From contig JAKULF010000020.1 of NCBI GenBank assembly GCA_022661535.1, positions 434,001-498,000 of the forward strand: a stretch of 64,000 nt of DNA. Direction: 5' to 3'. The notes beneath the pieces were generated by a model, which was given only the letters and a program-made list of their open reading frames with translations, was not told where the DNA came from and did no database searches. Made by a program: the position numbers and the translations under genes. This document shows, piece after piece, positions 1-15,146 of this stretch (position 1 is the first letter of the stretch; each line of letters begins with the position of its first letter). This DNA comes from Eutypa lata. Its lineage: Eukaryota > Ascomycota > Sordariomycetes > Xylariales > Diatrypaceae.

Positions 1-867
1 GAGATACAGCAGAGGTTAGAACGCGAGGCATCGCCCGAGGATGATCCAGAGCCCGAGCCCGAGGATGAAGGGTTTGGTGGAAGCCCGCCACCATCGAGTG
101 ATGAAGAGGACGAGGAAAGCACAAGTCAAAAGGCCCAAAACAAGAGTATCAACCGTAGCCGCGAAGGCCGTGTCAAAGAAAAGACACCCGCCGTTTCCCG
201 GTTCGAGTGCGACGAGACCAAGGGCGAATGGGTCGACTTCACGCTAGAGTACGATTCGAACATGCCCAAGGTCCTCATGCTAAGCGTAGTGGAGGAAGCC
301 ACCCGGAAGACTCTCGTACAGCAGATCCCGGGCATCCGGTCTTGCACCTTCGTAGCGGGAGAGAAGATCCGGGACTTCCGGACGGGCGAGGAGGTGGAGA
401 GGGCGGTGGTGCACACGAACGGGGTGAACCTGCAGGCGATGCAGAAGTACAGCGACTTCATCAACCCCAACACGATGCAGACGAACGACATCGCGTCGGT
501 GCTGCGGATGTACGGGGTGGAGGCGGCGCGGAACGGCATCGTGGGGGAGCTCGACAGCGTGTTCCGGGGCCACGGCATCGCGGTCGACAACCGCCACCTG
601 AACCTCATCGGCGACTTCATGACGCGCAACGGCAGCTTCACGCCCTTCAACCGCATGGGCCTGCGCGGCAACGTCAGCCCCTTCACCAAGATGAGCTTCG
701 AGACCACCCTCGCCTTCCTCAAGGACGCCGTCCTCGACGGCGACTGGGACGACCTCGCCACCCCCAGCGCCCGCATCGTCATGGGCCGCCTCGGCTCCGT
801 CGGCACCGGCGCCTTCGACGTCCTCACGAGGGTCCATGCGAGGAATGGGAAGAATTATCTGAGCTGA
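1..867 (+). CDS. RPA190: RNA polymerase I largest subunit, C-terminal part (RPA190/RPA1)
   Basis: The window opens inside this gene; frame 1 is open from base 1 to the TGA at 865-867, giving the last 288 residues. The protein is the catalytic large subunit of nucleolar RNA polymerase I, which makes the 35S pre-rRNA. Seen: an acidic, serine-rich low-complexity stretch at about residues 10-45 (DEEDEES), then a conserved block with VHTNGVNLQAMQKY, NDIASVLRMYGVEAAR, GIAVDNRHLNLIGDFMT and SPFTKMSFETT, the typical end of RNA_pol_Rpb1 domain 5 in the A190 family. As expected for Pol I, no CTD heptad repeats follow. The gene ends convergently with histone H3. The strong GC bias of the third codon position fits a highly expressed gene. 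No intron is visible in this part. The 5' end lies outside the window. Confidence 0.93.
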   Translation, partial: EIQQRLEREASPEDDPEPEPEDEGFGGSPPPSSDEEDEESTSQKAQNKSINRSREGRVKEKTPAVSRFECDETKGEWVDFTLEYDSNMPKVLMLSVVEEATRKTLVQQIPGIRSCTFVAGEKIRDFRTGEEVERAVVHTNGVNLQAMQKYSDFINPNTMQTNDIASVLRMYGVEAARNGIVGELDSVFRGHGIAVDNRHLNLIGDFMTRNGSFTPFNRMGLRGNVSPFTKMSFETTLAFLKDAVLDGDWDDLATPSARIVMGRLGSVGTGAFDVLTRVHARNGKNYLS

Positions 868-1385
868 GAAGTCAAGGGAAGTAAAAAGGAGAAAGGAGGA
901 AGGGGGATACTGTGTGTAGTTCCTTTTTAGGCTAAGGGCGTTATGATTAATTGACTGATTGATTGATCCCCAGGAGTTCGTTTTTGGTTTACTTTTTTTA
1001 ATTCAAAAAGAAAGAGGTTATATCTAGAGGAAGGCGAGGATGGCTTGCTTCCGTGTGTTTTTACAGTGAACAAGAACAAAAATTTTACAAATAATTCATT
1101 CATATATGTTTGATAAGGACTACATGGTATTTGCCTGAGCATCTATCCATCTCTATTCAAGCATATAATCGATCTATTTTCTTTACGTACCTACTTAGAG
1201 GTTAGATAGATTAAGTACTTGGCAGTTAGTAAGTAGTGAGGTTGCAATTTCTGACTAGACTAAGGGGTGAGTAGATTCGAAAAGATCACTCTAGTTACTT
1301 ATTAATCAATAAGCTGACCAGAATATTTTCATGTCACGCCCGCCTGCCGGGTCGTCTTCAACATTAGGTAGGTAAAAAGGTCAGA

Positions 1386-1411
1386 CAATCAATCAATCAA
1401 TCAATCAATCA
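1386..1411. repeat. (AATC)n microsatellite
   Basis: Six consecutive AATC units in the RPA190/H3 spacer. Confidence 0.9.
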
Positions 1412-1636
1412 TACAAGGCCCCTCGCCTGAGCGCGCACCTCCTACTACATACCAACCAGGCAGACAGACAGAACAGGCAGTTAGCTAACTACCTACCTAG
1501 GTAGGTTAGGTAGTTTAGTTAGCCTACATCCCCTCCTCAGTACGCCAGTGTTGTTTTCTTGGGAAATAACTAACTGGAAGAAAGAGCTCGATGGGGCGTC
1601 ATGAGATAGGTATTCATTTGATTGCATGTGTAAGGC

Positions 1637-1639
<3 letters not shown>

Positions 1640-1669
<30 letters not shown>

Positions 1670-1706
1670 TGTATGTATGTATGTATGTATGTATGTAGGT
1701 AGGTAG
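1640..1706. repeat. (ATGT)n microsatellite running into (GTAG)n
   Basis: About fourteen near-perfect ATGT units followed by a few GTAG units. Expected to vary in length between strains. No coding potential. Confidence 0.95.
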
Positions 1707-2797
1707 CTCGCTCGCTTGCTGCCTGTATGTGTCTATATACCTACCTAACTCTAGGTGTATTCGGAGAAGGAAAGAAGCCGTAAGCTACATGTAGGTAGGT
1801 AACTAACCACATAGTTACATACACCCACATCCAGTTTCATTCCACCAGCCCGCTTCGCGACAAGAGAATTGAGTTGTGATTAGAACCGCAAAAAGAAAGC
1901 CACCAGTCTATGCACGCATGACAGGTATATATAACTACTTATCTATCTACATCGTTATTTTCCTCCGTTAGTACATATTGCAACACTATCTATCTAAACC
2001 ACCTAGTTATCAAGAACATATATATAAGTAAGTAGGTAAGTAGGTATCTCAAAGTCCCCGTGTAGTCAGTCAGTCAGTCAGTCAGTCTACTCCGCCTGAG
2101 TCAAGTCCAGTCTTGCCGACCGAGATCCTCCCTAGACCCTTGCAGGAAGGATACTGGATGGTGGTGGTGGACCTTGTCTGGCAGCGATCACATTCACTGG
2201 CCCGCGCTGAGGTGCTTTGTTGAATCCAGCGTTGAGATGTTCATTGTAATGCTATTCAAGCGACGGGCTACATTCAACGAAGTCGAAGATATATCTTTGT
2301 AAGATGCATCAGGTGATAAACTCGTAGTGCAGACAAAGAATTATCAAATGCCTAGCAAGTAAATGGATCACATAATCTGAATGACTACAGTAGAGACAGC
2401 CAATGTCCAAGCACAATGTAGAGGCAAGGCGTCGGTAGCGAGTCTAGGCAGTGACACTGTCTATCACCATATACAAGGGATCACCATCTAAAGCGCACAA
2501 TAGAGCGATGTTTAGAACTGGGCACTAACAGCTAAGTGCGATGGCATGTCACTTGTCATTGGAAAAGGCTTCGTAGTTATGTATGTGTTCTTCATGATCA
2601 AATTCATGTTCAGTATTGCAGCGCAAATCGGCAGCTGCCTATCAGTGATGTACAACCATCCCTGTGCAAAAGCAACGCACTCGTAAACGCCATGGATTAA
2701 CCTTCCCTGTAAACCGAATTCATCATGTCATCGCGGGAGTATCATAAAATTCCACCGCGAAACCTCTCCTCCAAAAACACCCCTCTCAGTGCAGAGC

Positions 2798-3496
<699 letters not shown>

Positions 3497-3589
3497 TCAA
3501 AAGTCTTGATGATGTTGATGGATGGCTGTTTAGTGGATGGTTGTTGTGATGATGAAAAAGGAAGAAGTTTGGGGAGAGTGGGGGAATGG

Positions 3590-3598
3590 TTAAATATG
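3590..3598 (-). promoter_or_regulatory. TATA-like element of histone H3
   Basis: On the minus strand the sequence reads catatttaacc, about 165 bp upstream of the H3 ATG, followed by a pyrimidine-rich leader. The H4 side carries almost the same word at a similar distance. Confidence 0.5.
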
Positions 3599-4908
3599 TG
3601 AGAAAGTGGGTGCGCGTTTGGCTGGCTGATTGTGCAGGTGCAGGTGCAGGTGCGAAAGAAGTGGATCTTTCCCTTTTGGGTTTCGGGTGGGTGATTTGGC
3701 TTTGGTAAGTCAAGTAAAATCAGAAATTGTAAATGCGCGCTTAGTTTAAGTTGTTGTTGTGTGTGTATGTTGTTTTTTTCGGGCAGGAGACAGGGGTGCG
3801 TTTTGCTGTTAAAAAGTGGAAGACTTTTAGCTGGGGGGTTTGGCCTTGAAATCGACTGTTGCTAATTTTTAATTGGTTGCAACCTTTGATAGTCGCACTT
3901 TGCCGCCTTGGCCACTCAACACTCTTAAGCTAAACCTGTCCTGTCTGCCTATTATTGATGGATCTGGGATCTATCTGCATTAGGAAAGGCCTTTGATTCT
4001 TTTCTGCAGCTGCCGGATTGACAGAGTACAATTATTTGATTGGCTAAAATTATCTATGTGTATGTATCCATTGGGTTCAGATACAGTAGGCATAATCTAC
4101 ATCTACAATTACAATTAATTCGTTAAAGCAAGATAGATACATGCAACATTTACAATTCACTCAATACGGGGAGATATGGTTGATTCATGATGTTTATGCT
4201 ACATAGTGATAGTTTAAATGCCGAAGAATGCACGTCTAAAGTTACAAGGTTGCCTATTATCTTTTAGGTTTGTAGAACTACGTCAAGAAGACAAAGTTAC
4301 GTGAGAACACTACGTACAGGGAAATTGCCAGTTAGGCCTACATGTAGTACAAAGTGTATGCTTGTGTTATCCAGTTACGGCAGGGAGATGTTAGATAGAG
4401 GAATAGAGAAATGGAATACATATTGATGTCTATGTAGCCAATGCTATTTATTGATTTGAATCGTGGAACGAATCAAAGTGGAGGCAATTAATTCCCTTAG
4501 TACAATAGGTACTTGTTACAAAGTCACGAAACCACATAACCAGGTATCAATAAACCAACAGTACGTAATATCAAAGCGGGATATATTACCACATGTTCAG
4601 GAATTACATGAATGTCGGTAAAGATGCTGCATATTGTTGGGTTGGGAGCTACTCTAGTTAGAGTAGAGACGCGTTCCCCAAGGTGGAAACAAAACGTGAT
4701 CTAAATTGAATTGAATTACTTTTTTGGCATTTCCATGCAAGGAACTAGCCAATGTAATTGCAGCATTCTAGGGCATTAACCATTAAAACTTTAAAACTCC
4801 AAACCAGCAACAAATACCCACCATACACTGCACGTACCCACCTTAGCTGTAACCCCCTGCACGCGTGTCAGGCTGATCTGATTTGAACCCGCATCTCAAC
4901 CCCATCCA

Positions 4909-4916
4909 TATTTAAA
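4909..4916 (+). promoter_or_regulatory. TATA-like element of histone H4
   Basis: The word catatttaaacc lies about 155 bp upstream of the H4 ATG and is followed by a CT-rich stretch and a CA-rich leader typical of highly expressed fungal genes. It mirrors the H3 element. Confidence 0.5.
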
Positions 4917-5065
4917 CCTCGACACCTTCCCCACGCTTTCTATCTTTTCTTTCCAAAACATCCGTAATCCCACCATCACCACACACAAAAATCTTCAGCC
5001 TCGTCTATCTCCGTCAACAACCAACAACAACCTCTCTACTTCATTCTACATACCCCACATTCAAA

Positions 5066-5550
<485 letters not shown>

Positions 5551-8500
5551 AGCGATTGGGTTGCTGGAAGGGGTTCACGTCTGTTATGAAGTCATTTCTC
5601 GCGATTGCCGCAAACGATGGAAGTTGTGGCTGGGCATGATTACGGGATCGGGTTCTGATTTTAGGTGTTCATTGTACCATAAGGGAACGGGGTTCTATAG
5701 GGATTTGCCCAAGTGAGGCATAATCGGGTCCATTGATGGCCTTTTTGAGATCAATTTGCTTGTCTTTCCAACTTTCGTAATGTGATGTCTCGACGCGCTT
5801 GTGTTCGCGTGTTGTTGTGGCTTGGCCTAACGCGTCTTCCATTGTGGTTCGTGCCAGCCCCATGTCCACTACACCTTATCATCTACTTCCTAATCTAGTG
5901 TGGCTGACCCACAGGCTTGTCCAGCCTACTCTATTCCAGTCAGTTTCAGGTTGTCAAATGTCCATTGTAGTTAGGCAGGCGTAACAGGGGTTTCCAACAT
6001 AATGAGTCATCTGCCGATATGAACAGTACACATGGATGAATTGTGCGTTATCGTTCCTATTCCCACATTCGACTAACTTCCATGTTGAGTGCACATAACC
6101 TGTCAGAACACATTGTGTAGCACCAGCGAGTTCGATTTCAGGTTGGATGTAGATGATGGTTAGATAAGAAGCCTCAACTACGGGTGCCTCAAGATATTGC
6201 AGATTCCAATAACTTAAATACACCTAGGAGCCACTCGTAGTTTCAGTCACTCTCGGCTTCCACAACAGTACCTGCCGTCTCGTATAGTATATCACGTCAG
6301 TGCTGGTTTGCTGTCATGTTTCTTCATAGTACTGTGGCAAAGCACATACACCGGGGCGCTCATTACTATATCATGTATCTAAGTTATCTTACATATTTCG
6401 TTTCACGGTGCTACTTATCATCCACTTATGTTTTAGGAGGAGGCTATGTTGTCGAGTCCTCGTTCAGTTCCTAGGCTCTGTCTCTGGCGAGGAACAGGCG
6501 CGTTGGTTCCATGTCCCTTGTAATATCTAGAAATATATACATATCATTGTTGTTTAAGTGATGTTTTCCAGGTTGCCTATTGGAGTTGGTCGTTTATTTA
6601 ATGGCGTTTATCGACGTAATGTGCAAGATTAAGCATTAATATTGGGTATGTATAATTTACCTTCCCGATAGCTATGTTCTCTGTGGTCTAGTTCATGTTA
6701 TTGAATAGTATAGTCTAGGTTCGCTAATATATTCCACCATTCCAATATCATATGTTCTACCATTATAACCTCCGAACTATTTAGCGTCTTTTTACTTCTT
6801 ACCAAATATTACCATAATACTGTCATTACAACCACAATGGTTCCTTGTATAGCTAGTATTGGGAATTATGTGTAAAGCAAACAAAAGTCTCTACTTCCGA
6901 TATAAATAGCAGCATCTCATTGAGACTTTACCAACACATGACTCCGATGACTCACTACCGTATCCTCCAACTTCGCATATGCTCTACTTGCGGGTAGCCT
7001 ATCCATCGAGTTTATTTTGTGACTCACCTACCGTCATGCTCAGAAATATCACGCAGCTCGTGTCATTATATAAAATGTCACATAGATTTCATAGTTAATG
7101 GAGTTGGATATGAACTTGCTTCGATATGGGACACCCATCGCTCTCCTGTCTTGAGTAACTCAAACCGAGAGCTGTATAAACTAAACTGGCTAAGTTCTAA
7201 CATGAAAGAATAATAAGACTACAAGAGGGTTACATATGAATGAAAGTCTTCACTATCTATCCAAGGCCTACTGTGTCCCTTGTTGCCAACTAGGTATCTA
7301 TAGATATGCTGTTACTGGGATTATAGACTAGTAAGATGTCTTGACTAAACTGTATATATTTACCATGGAAACATCCGTAGTGTAACTTCTGCTTTTGTGT
7401 AGCAATATTGACTGGAGACATAATTACGACTTTGGTTTTCCATGGAAAGAAGAAACTACCATATTAACGACTCTGTTGTATGTGACATTAACCACATAAA
7501 CTCTCCACCCACCGAGAGGCATCAATGACGCCACTTGAATATTGATGTTGATTGCCATGTGAATATTTAAGTTGTTATATTCATTTTAATAACATAGTTG
7601 ATCACTGTGATGTGTTTCAGACCACATGCCTGTAATTTAGGTCCCTTCTATAATTTACCTTCACTGGTCTTACTTATAATTGCCGAATTCCCGTTCTTAA
7701 TTTGATAGGAGTCTCCTAACAAGGTACTAATGGTCCCATGATTCCTAAAAGAACCTGATATGATTCGACTGCCGATGTTCCTGGTTCCTATAGTCGAATG
7801 TCCAAATGCCATTGTAACCTGGGGCTGGGGGAGACTTCAACATGAACTAGTTTAGTTACGCAGTGCTATTAAAGGACAGCCTGTTGTTATGCTACAGGTT
7901 ATAATATTCAATGGACGATGACAAACTACATCATCATGGATACTCATGACGGAAAGACATATGGTGAATGTCCTATGCTACATCTGTACTATATATAACT
8001 AGTGTTTGCATTGTATAGACAGGTAGAGCACTTACCTTGATACCATATGGAATAGTGATAATCGGGATATGGTTCTATAACGGTTAAACTATGAAATGAT
8101 ATAGAAAAATTGTGGTTATCTCAAGCACTTGAGAATAAGTGGATTGCTCGGCTCGACACCTGATCGTTATATGGTAGAGACTCAGGGGCAACACTACCAA
8201 GAGGGATGGTAAGCACAGCACCACCGATTTATCCAAGCAGGAAAAGCCTAGGAGAGTTTCCTTATTATAAGATACGAATGTGTCTATCTACTGGGAAATA
8301 GGCATATGGGCATCAATTTGAGCTGTAAGTTCTTTCCCCCTGGCTCGTTGGGAATCCAAGTTTAGCTATCATACGTTAAGATATTAATACAAAGTAAAAG
8401 CGGTAGTTAAATAATACAACAACAAGACAGGGACTTTGTAAACTATTCGAGGGGTTTAAATGTAAACATAGAATCATATTAACGTTAACCTGTTGGCAGT

Positions 8501-11500
8501 CCTAAGAACTTACACCGGAATGTTTATAATTACAGAAGTAAACGGTGATGCTACATAGACCAGAAGTGTTCTATGATCCGCCCATGCCTCTGTTGGTTTC
8601 ATTGCATCCGAAATCCATGGAATTAGGCAATGTATCTATTCAGGGGGTTCTTGAATACGCCCCGATCCGCAACCCCTAGCCAGCCTAACAGGAGTCCGAC
8701 TTATTCATCAGGTTGCAAGAGATTGCGATACCAGGTTGATAGAAGACCAACCAAAAAAACCGAAGGCCTCATGTGATTGCTAACGATTACTATAGCTGAC
8801 AGTCAGCCCCGATGGATGCCATTGTCACGAAGATCCACTGTCACGACTACGTAAGTTTGACTTTGACTTTAGGTTGACCCTGTACGCTGACTTCTACTTG
8901 TTCAATCACGGCACCGGTTACCACTCTCCATGAAACAGCTAAGTGACTAAGATTATCTTGCAACTAACTAGTAGAGTGTGTTTCTACGTAACACGATGAA
9001 CACACGTGACGTTCAACAGTAAGATCTCGACACTGCCTGACAGGCCCAGCTGGTTGGGCTGCGAGCCTGAGAGAATGAGTCATTATGAGCAAGGTTCGAT
9101 CTATCTCTAGCTGACATAAACCAACTATAGCTTCGTATTAGGTACGAGATGAATACTGTGACGCGGCAGGCCTAGGAACTCGCGCGCTCTTGCCAAATCC
9201 GACGACAACAGTGATCCCGTCTAATCCGAAGGCTGCAATATGGTCTAGCTCCCGTTGTGTCCGCCTCTAGTAGTAAGGGTGAGGGAGGCCAACCCCAGGT
9301 AATCCCAAGACGAGCTCAAGCATTAGTTATCGTGGCCTCTAACCAGCCACTGCAATGCGTAACTCTGCATCGGAAACTCAATATTCCTGAAGACTATAGT
9401 TTGTTGGCTACCTACGATAAATCACGGATACGGTATGACCGAGTTGTTCTTTGCGGAGAGAATATAGAAGCCTAGAATTGCATGGGGCGTAGTCATACCA
9501 TGTAGGTAGGTGGTATGTAGGTATGTGGGATCTAGAGCTAGGTATATGGTATGGAGCGCCGTGCCTTACGTGGACATACCAGAAAAACATGTCACATGCC
9601 ATTATTGGACAGGGCTGAGCCACCGGCAATGGGATTTTGTGATGACCCATGGGAATCTTGCATTTCGCACTTCGGTTACACTAACTTATTAATAGGTGGG
9701 CATGGGTACCCGCCTATCCGCCTATGTCTTTGCAGCCCCATTATTGCGGCTGAGGATACGCGCCTACAGAAGGTACAGCATTCATTATATGTATTTACGA
9801 GCACGTACGTCTTCTGCCTCGGGATGGTATTCCCGCCCGTACGTGTATAACGAGTGTCCATATGCCATCTAGGCCATAAGCGCTGAATAACTTATTCCGC
9901 TGTCATCTAGGCACGTACTCGTAATGGATCATAGGGTCTGGTGTCACATAGGTAATGTGTCACGTAACACGGCGATTCGGGATGTCCAATTATGATTTAA
10001 CTATGCCGACCGTAAGCGCCGCTTAAAGCCGCCAGGCCGCGGCCGCAGGGCTGGCAGGAACAGATGAACAGATGAACATATTTTTTTCTTCTTGTGGGCG
10101 GCCTCCTTTGACCACCAAAATTTCTGGACATACTATACGTAGAGTGGTATAGATGGGAAAACATGAAAAGCGAATAGAATCGCCTAGATTGATGAGTTGT
10201 CAATTTTTATTGGGCACTTTTGGGCCCTCAGGCCCTATGTGTCTAAGACAGAAAATCTTTTTGTGGTCCTCGGGGATGGCCTGGCCGGCTGTTAGTTAAT
10301 GGTGGAACAAGGCAAAAGGTTCTAGAAGCCACCTCTGTCACCTTAACACCGGTTCAGTACTACCTAACGCCTAACTAACTTTAGACTCTAGGTATTGTAC
10401 ATACGAATAGATGCAGATTAATAGTAATAATACGTAAAATTGTATGCCGGGAGAAAGGCCGTGGAGAGATACCAACAAATCAGCATAGATATAATGATTA
10501 TTGCTAATAGAGCGTTTGTTTGTATAACCAATGGCGCATAGCATTAACGGGCTGACCGGTTTACGGTACGCACGTAAAAGGGGGATCAAGGCGGCCGGTA
10601 GCCGGTCTAATAGAGGCAGTTAGGTATGTGGAAGGTATGCTTACAGGTATGTAGGTAACTACCAGGTAGGTAGGTAGTTACGGGCGGCACAGCACAGCGG
10701 TACGTTCCACAACATCGGGAGCAAACTTTAATACGGCAGTCACATACTTTTAACTACAGCTTACATGCATGCTACGTAGCAAGGCCCGAATTCCTGGGAA
10801 ATGGAATCGAGCACATGCATGCACTAAGGAACATTCACACGTCGCGTCGCACCCGCAAGCCACGAGAAGAAGAAAAAAAGTTAAAAGAGGAAGAGAGAAA
10901 AAAGGAAAGAAAAAAGAGAAAAGTAAATAAGCATTTCTGTATTCCCCGAAACATTACTAAGCAAAATTATTTGGCATTCACTGAATCGATGAATAAGTGG
11001 CATGCAAAAGTTCACTTCTCCGAATACTGCTAAGTCCGCGGTCTTTGCTCTCCGGCCTTTTATTTCGGAATTGACCGCACTTCGGCAGTGCGACAGAAAC
11101 CAAGATTCCTTGATTGGGCCTGGCATCTAGTTTAATTGAAACGACTCACAATGTATCTATGTACACCTGACCTTCAAAACGAATTCTCAACGTGTCGGAG
11201 GACAGATACATCGCAACTGTCGGTATAGCCGGGAGTTCATGACCCAGTATCTTTCATCGAGGGGCAAAATTCCATACAGAAGAGCACGACAGCCCGGATT
11301 TAATACGGTCTATTAGTCACCTCAGAGGTATGCACTTGAATCAAACCCCCACCATGTGACATACATACTTGCAATTCTTAACTATTGCTGAGTACGTAAC
11401 ACTCAACCGACCGGCGAAGACTCGGAAGCATGTATATGCATCTCAACTAGAGATCAGCCACGGGATATGTTGTGGTGACCTAAGAATAACTACTTAGTTC

Positions 11501-14500
11501 GGAGGTAACGTACGCGCGCATAGGGACAAGGAAGACCTGAGCTAGGCCCGTCCAGCCTTAAAATTGGGGGCCGAGGGCCTCAGCTTGACTGACCATACGT
11601 ACTAACGTTAGGTATGGAGCGGGTAGATTACCCATGCGTATGTACCTCCTACATACCTACTGAGAAAAGCCTTACTGATGGCTCAGCTGGGTTGGGTCTT
11701 GCTGCTCCGGTGCAGCCATCAGTTACCTATATTTTCATCAATAGAAGAACCGGCATGAAGGGATGTGGACTGGGTATGGACAATAGCCCTTGCACCCGGA
11801 TATGCAATCAAAAACTAATAAGCGCTTAGTTAGCCGCGTAAATGGTTGCTTATCCAATGTATTAATCAGCTAGAGAGCTGATGACAACTACTTAGATATA
11901 CGCAAATAACGCAAAATATTAAATGCTGATGGATGAGAAGTAGTTTCACAGCATTATTAGTCTATAGGTAAGCGTTCAGCGCACGACCGGGGAAAGAGAG
12001 TGATTACTAGGGTGCCGGTAGAGAGGAGTAAATCTATGGATGGAGGTGTTTTGGTATGGAACATTAATCTTCCGCACTATCAATCTCGATGCGAAATAAT
12101 AACCTGGTGAGAATTTGGTATCAATCAGGCAATGGTGGGCGGTTTGAGCTATCTATCTGGTGTGTTTGGCTATCTAGATCAGACTTTAGTGGGGTGACAG
12201 TAAGGCGATGGATGGGAAAAGCGTCAGCACATTATCTGAGCACTGGCCACTGAAAAACCCGCCCGAGAACTCGACGAATACCGTACGACGGACGGGAAGT
12301 CGAATGGTTCCTGACATCCGAAAGCCCTGTCCGTCTGTGCCTGTGCCTGTGACCGGTTCCAAATAGTTTATGTATAGCAATTACAGATCTGAGATGGCAA
12401 CAGACACGTGTGGAGGCGAGGCCCGCAGACCCGTGATTGGTCGTCTGGGGAATGGAGGTACATATGCAAGCGAGCTGGTTGAGGCTTATCCAGTGATGAC
12501 TGATTGGAGAGAAAAGTCAGCACGTCTCGTGCTTATACCCTGATACCCATATCATACCGTAAGCGGAGGTGCATCGGTATGGTGAATAGATCGATCAGTA
12601 ATATCCAAACTTCGACAGTAGTAAGGTTGTACGAAGTAGGCTTATATCGGATATCGGGACTACCTCCTCGGATAGGAAAGGGGGTCATTCAAGGGTTTAG
12701 GACGCACCGAGACGCCGAAAGACCGAAACGGATCTTGAACACAGAAGACATTAGAAAGAGGCGCATACCGCGGCATCTATCAATTGCATAGGTATCAGGG
12801 TATCAGGTATGTACATAGTGTAGAAGTGCATTAGCCACACATATTCTTTCTACGTATGCCGTTGAGCCAAGTTGTTGAAATAGATCGCTCACTACGTTAC
12901 CACATGTAGGAGTGGCTACATACATCCCAACCATGTCGTAGACCCCTAATGTAGACTCAAGAGGCTAATGTATGATGGGACGGGCCAGAACAAGTACCGA
13001 GTTGTGGCTTGTTACGTTAGTCGAGTTGTGGCGGAGCACTCAAGTCCCTGATTCCTGTGGCTTGTGCTGCCCGTACTGCCCGAGGGCGGATTATTTCCAC
13101 TGCTATGATGGGTCGGGTCGGGTGTATCGATCCGCCAGACCTAATGTAGCGCCGGTTGCACGGGATGCCTCGGATTCGTTCGTTCGCATTGTAGAAAAAA
13201 TCGGCGATATGAAAACGGGATAGCGTACAGAGGGATAACTGCGGGATAGGGATAGTCTCGGCAAGTTGAATAAAAATTTTCTTTCATTGTCTTTTTCCAG
13301 TCATACTACCTGACAGCTCTGACTACCTACGCTGCCTACATATGTACCTACAAATATGATCCCACGCTCAATTCATTAGTCACAAGCCATTGATTACTAA
13401 GTTGATTCATGATAGTTGAATGTTTGTCTTTGATATTGTTTGTTGTAGGGAAAATTATATTACCAAGATGTTATATATATACGTGTATGTAAAATGTTAT
13501 AAGTAGGTACATATGCATCGTAAGCGGCATGCAGGGCATACATGTACATATCTATAAATGATTAGAATTGAAATATTCCTTATTGCTGCATATATGATAG
13601 CATATTCTATGTATGTAGTTATCTATCAATTCAATGGCCTGCTAACAAAACTGCAAAACCAGCAAGTCAGGCCACCCATGTTCGCGATAGATCATCAAAC
13701 TGGGCTTAAAGAGTGGGTGTGCGGGCTAGGCCATCCGATCCGGAGGGTGAGTGGGTGACACCCCAAGAGAGAAAAAAAAAGTCTTTGACGGTGGTACTTC
13801 GTACCGTCGCAGCAACATTGAAAAAGCCGAACACGCATTACGTCATTTTTGATATTCCCGCAGCCATCATGACAGGGCTGTATGCACGCTGGTTGGATAG
13901 TGGGTCCCCCGATCGACCCCAGACTGAATGTACACATCAGTCAATCAACATTCTGCAGCAACATTGAAGCATAGCAGCAGAGTATGTAGTAGATAGCTAC
14001 ATGCATGCATTTAGGGTTAATGGGCATGTTGGACCCTGAATCAAACACTGACTATGTACGTAGGTAAGGAAGACGTCTACCAATTTGCTGGCATAGACGT
14101 GTATTGGTGAGATCCAATGGATCTGCGCTGGTTGTTGACATGTTCTTCGTCTGCATCTAAATTTACCTGTGTTAGGTTCGCGAGGGAAGCATCCTAAGGA
14201 TATCCTAAAGGATAGGCGACCCGACCCAACCCAACCCAACCAAACCAACGCAAGACGTTCGTTTCTAGTCTCGAAGTGTCATCTTTAATAGGGGTGTAGC
14301 TTTCTCTCCACGTGGTATACATATAGAGTCACATCACAAGCATTCCAAATCACCACCGAGACAAGCCATACATAGCTTTCTACAAAGTTTGCTCAGCCTC
14401 AGGAACGAAACAAGACGAGATGAGACGAGACGATACGATACAAACTTATTAATCAAAAGTCGGGAATCCTTAAGGCCGAACAAAGAAAGGGTCGGACTCA

Positions 14501-15146
14501 TTCATCCACCGTCACCAATTGAAGCTCTTAATACGAACCATATGACTGATAATGCTATACTATCTTTGACTACTTTCGAATAAGAGAATAAAGGAAGTAA
14601 GAGGAAATCTTTCTTCCATGCCTATATCAAGATAAATAGTCATAGATTAGATATCAAAGGAGATATTTAAGGAATAATCTTGTCCCGGTCAAGTCCGGTT
14701 CCAAGGGATTCTATAAAACACCCATTGAATCTTTTAAGCCAAGCGTGTGTGTAGTTCTGGTCCTTTTGGAATCGAGGTTACCGGTTACCCACACTTCCTT
14801 ATACCCCTGTAAGTATACGATACTGAGCTACTGGCTTGGCATCTCCGTCATCCCTGCATTCACCTGCATATTTCCACCCATTCTAGCCCATCGTCATGGC
14901 CCGAAGAAGTATTTTGTACTTCTGCTGACTTACATATGATTCGAATCTCAACTGACTTGATCGAAGATGTACGTAGGTATAAAGCTACAACATTGCCACC
15001 AAGCGCCCTCTCTTTTCCCTCTACCCCACCATAAATCCTACAACCATACAATACTCCTTACAAAGAGAGAAACGTCCACCAAAGCTAAAAAAGCAAACAT
15101 TATATCATAAGTCCAATACATCATACCACGCAAACATACACACACA
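5551..15146. other. Gene-poor region of 9.6 kb
   Basis: I find no gene, RNA gene or intact mobile element I can support. Longest open frames are under 100 codons and look random. Base composition is intermediate, unlike the AT-rich block to the right, and CpA/TpG are common, so there is no obvious RIP signature. Local oddities are a purine tract at about 10862-10930, gagac/gatac steps near 14405-14440, cccaac steps near 14220-14250, and tatgtagg-type steps near 9500-9530. The last 400 bp should hold the promoter and 5' UTR of the zinc-finger gene. It may be an old, decayed repeat region or a long regulatory spacer. Confidence 0.6.
10862..10930 (+). repeat. Purine-only low-complexity tract
   Basis: An almost uninterrupted run of A and G (aagaagaaaa, gaggaagaga, ggaaagaaaa types) about 70 bp long. 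Low-complexity spacer DNA; no coding claim. Confidence 0.8.

Larger units (their letters stand above)
868..2797. other. Intergenic spacer between RPA190 and histone H3
   Basis: 1.9 kb between two convergent genes, holding both 3' UTRs. No supportable gene: all frames are broken often. It is crowded with short tandem motifs: an (AATC)n tract near 1386-1411, a long (ATGT)n tract near 1640-1706, a (CAGT)n tract near 2065-2087, and scattered tacctacc/gtaggtag steps, a style common between Sordariomycete genes. Confidence 0.7.

Noticed and set aside
126..884. Long open frames overlapping the RPA190 end on both strands
   Set aside because: They are shadows of a GC-rich coding region (Arg/Pro/His-rich products); the RPA190 frame is conserved and continuous.
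9070..9115. tRNA-like T-loop word aggttcgatct
   Set aside because: Flanking bases cannot form the T-stem and no matching acceptor or anticodon arm is present. A similar word, gattcgaatctc near 14938, fails for the same reason.
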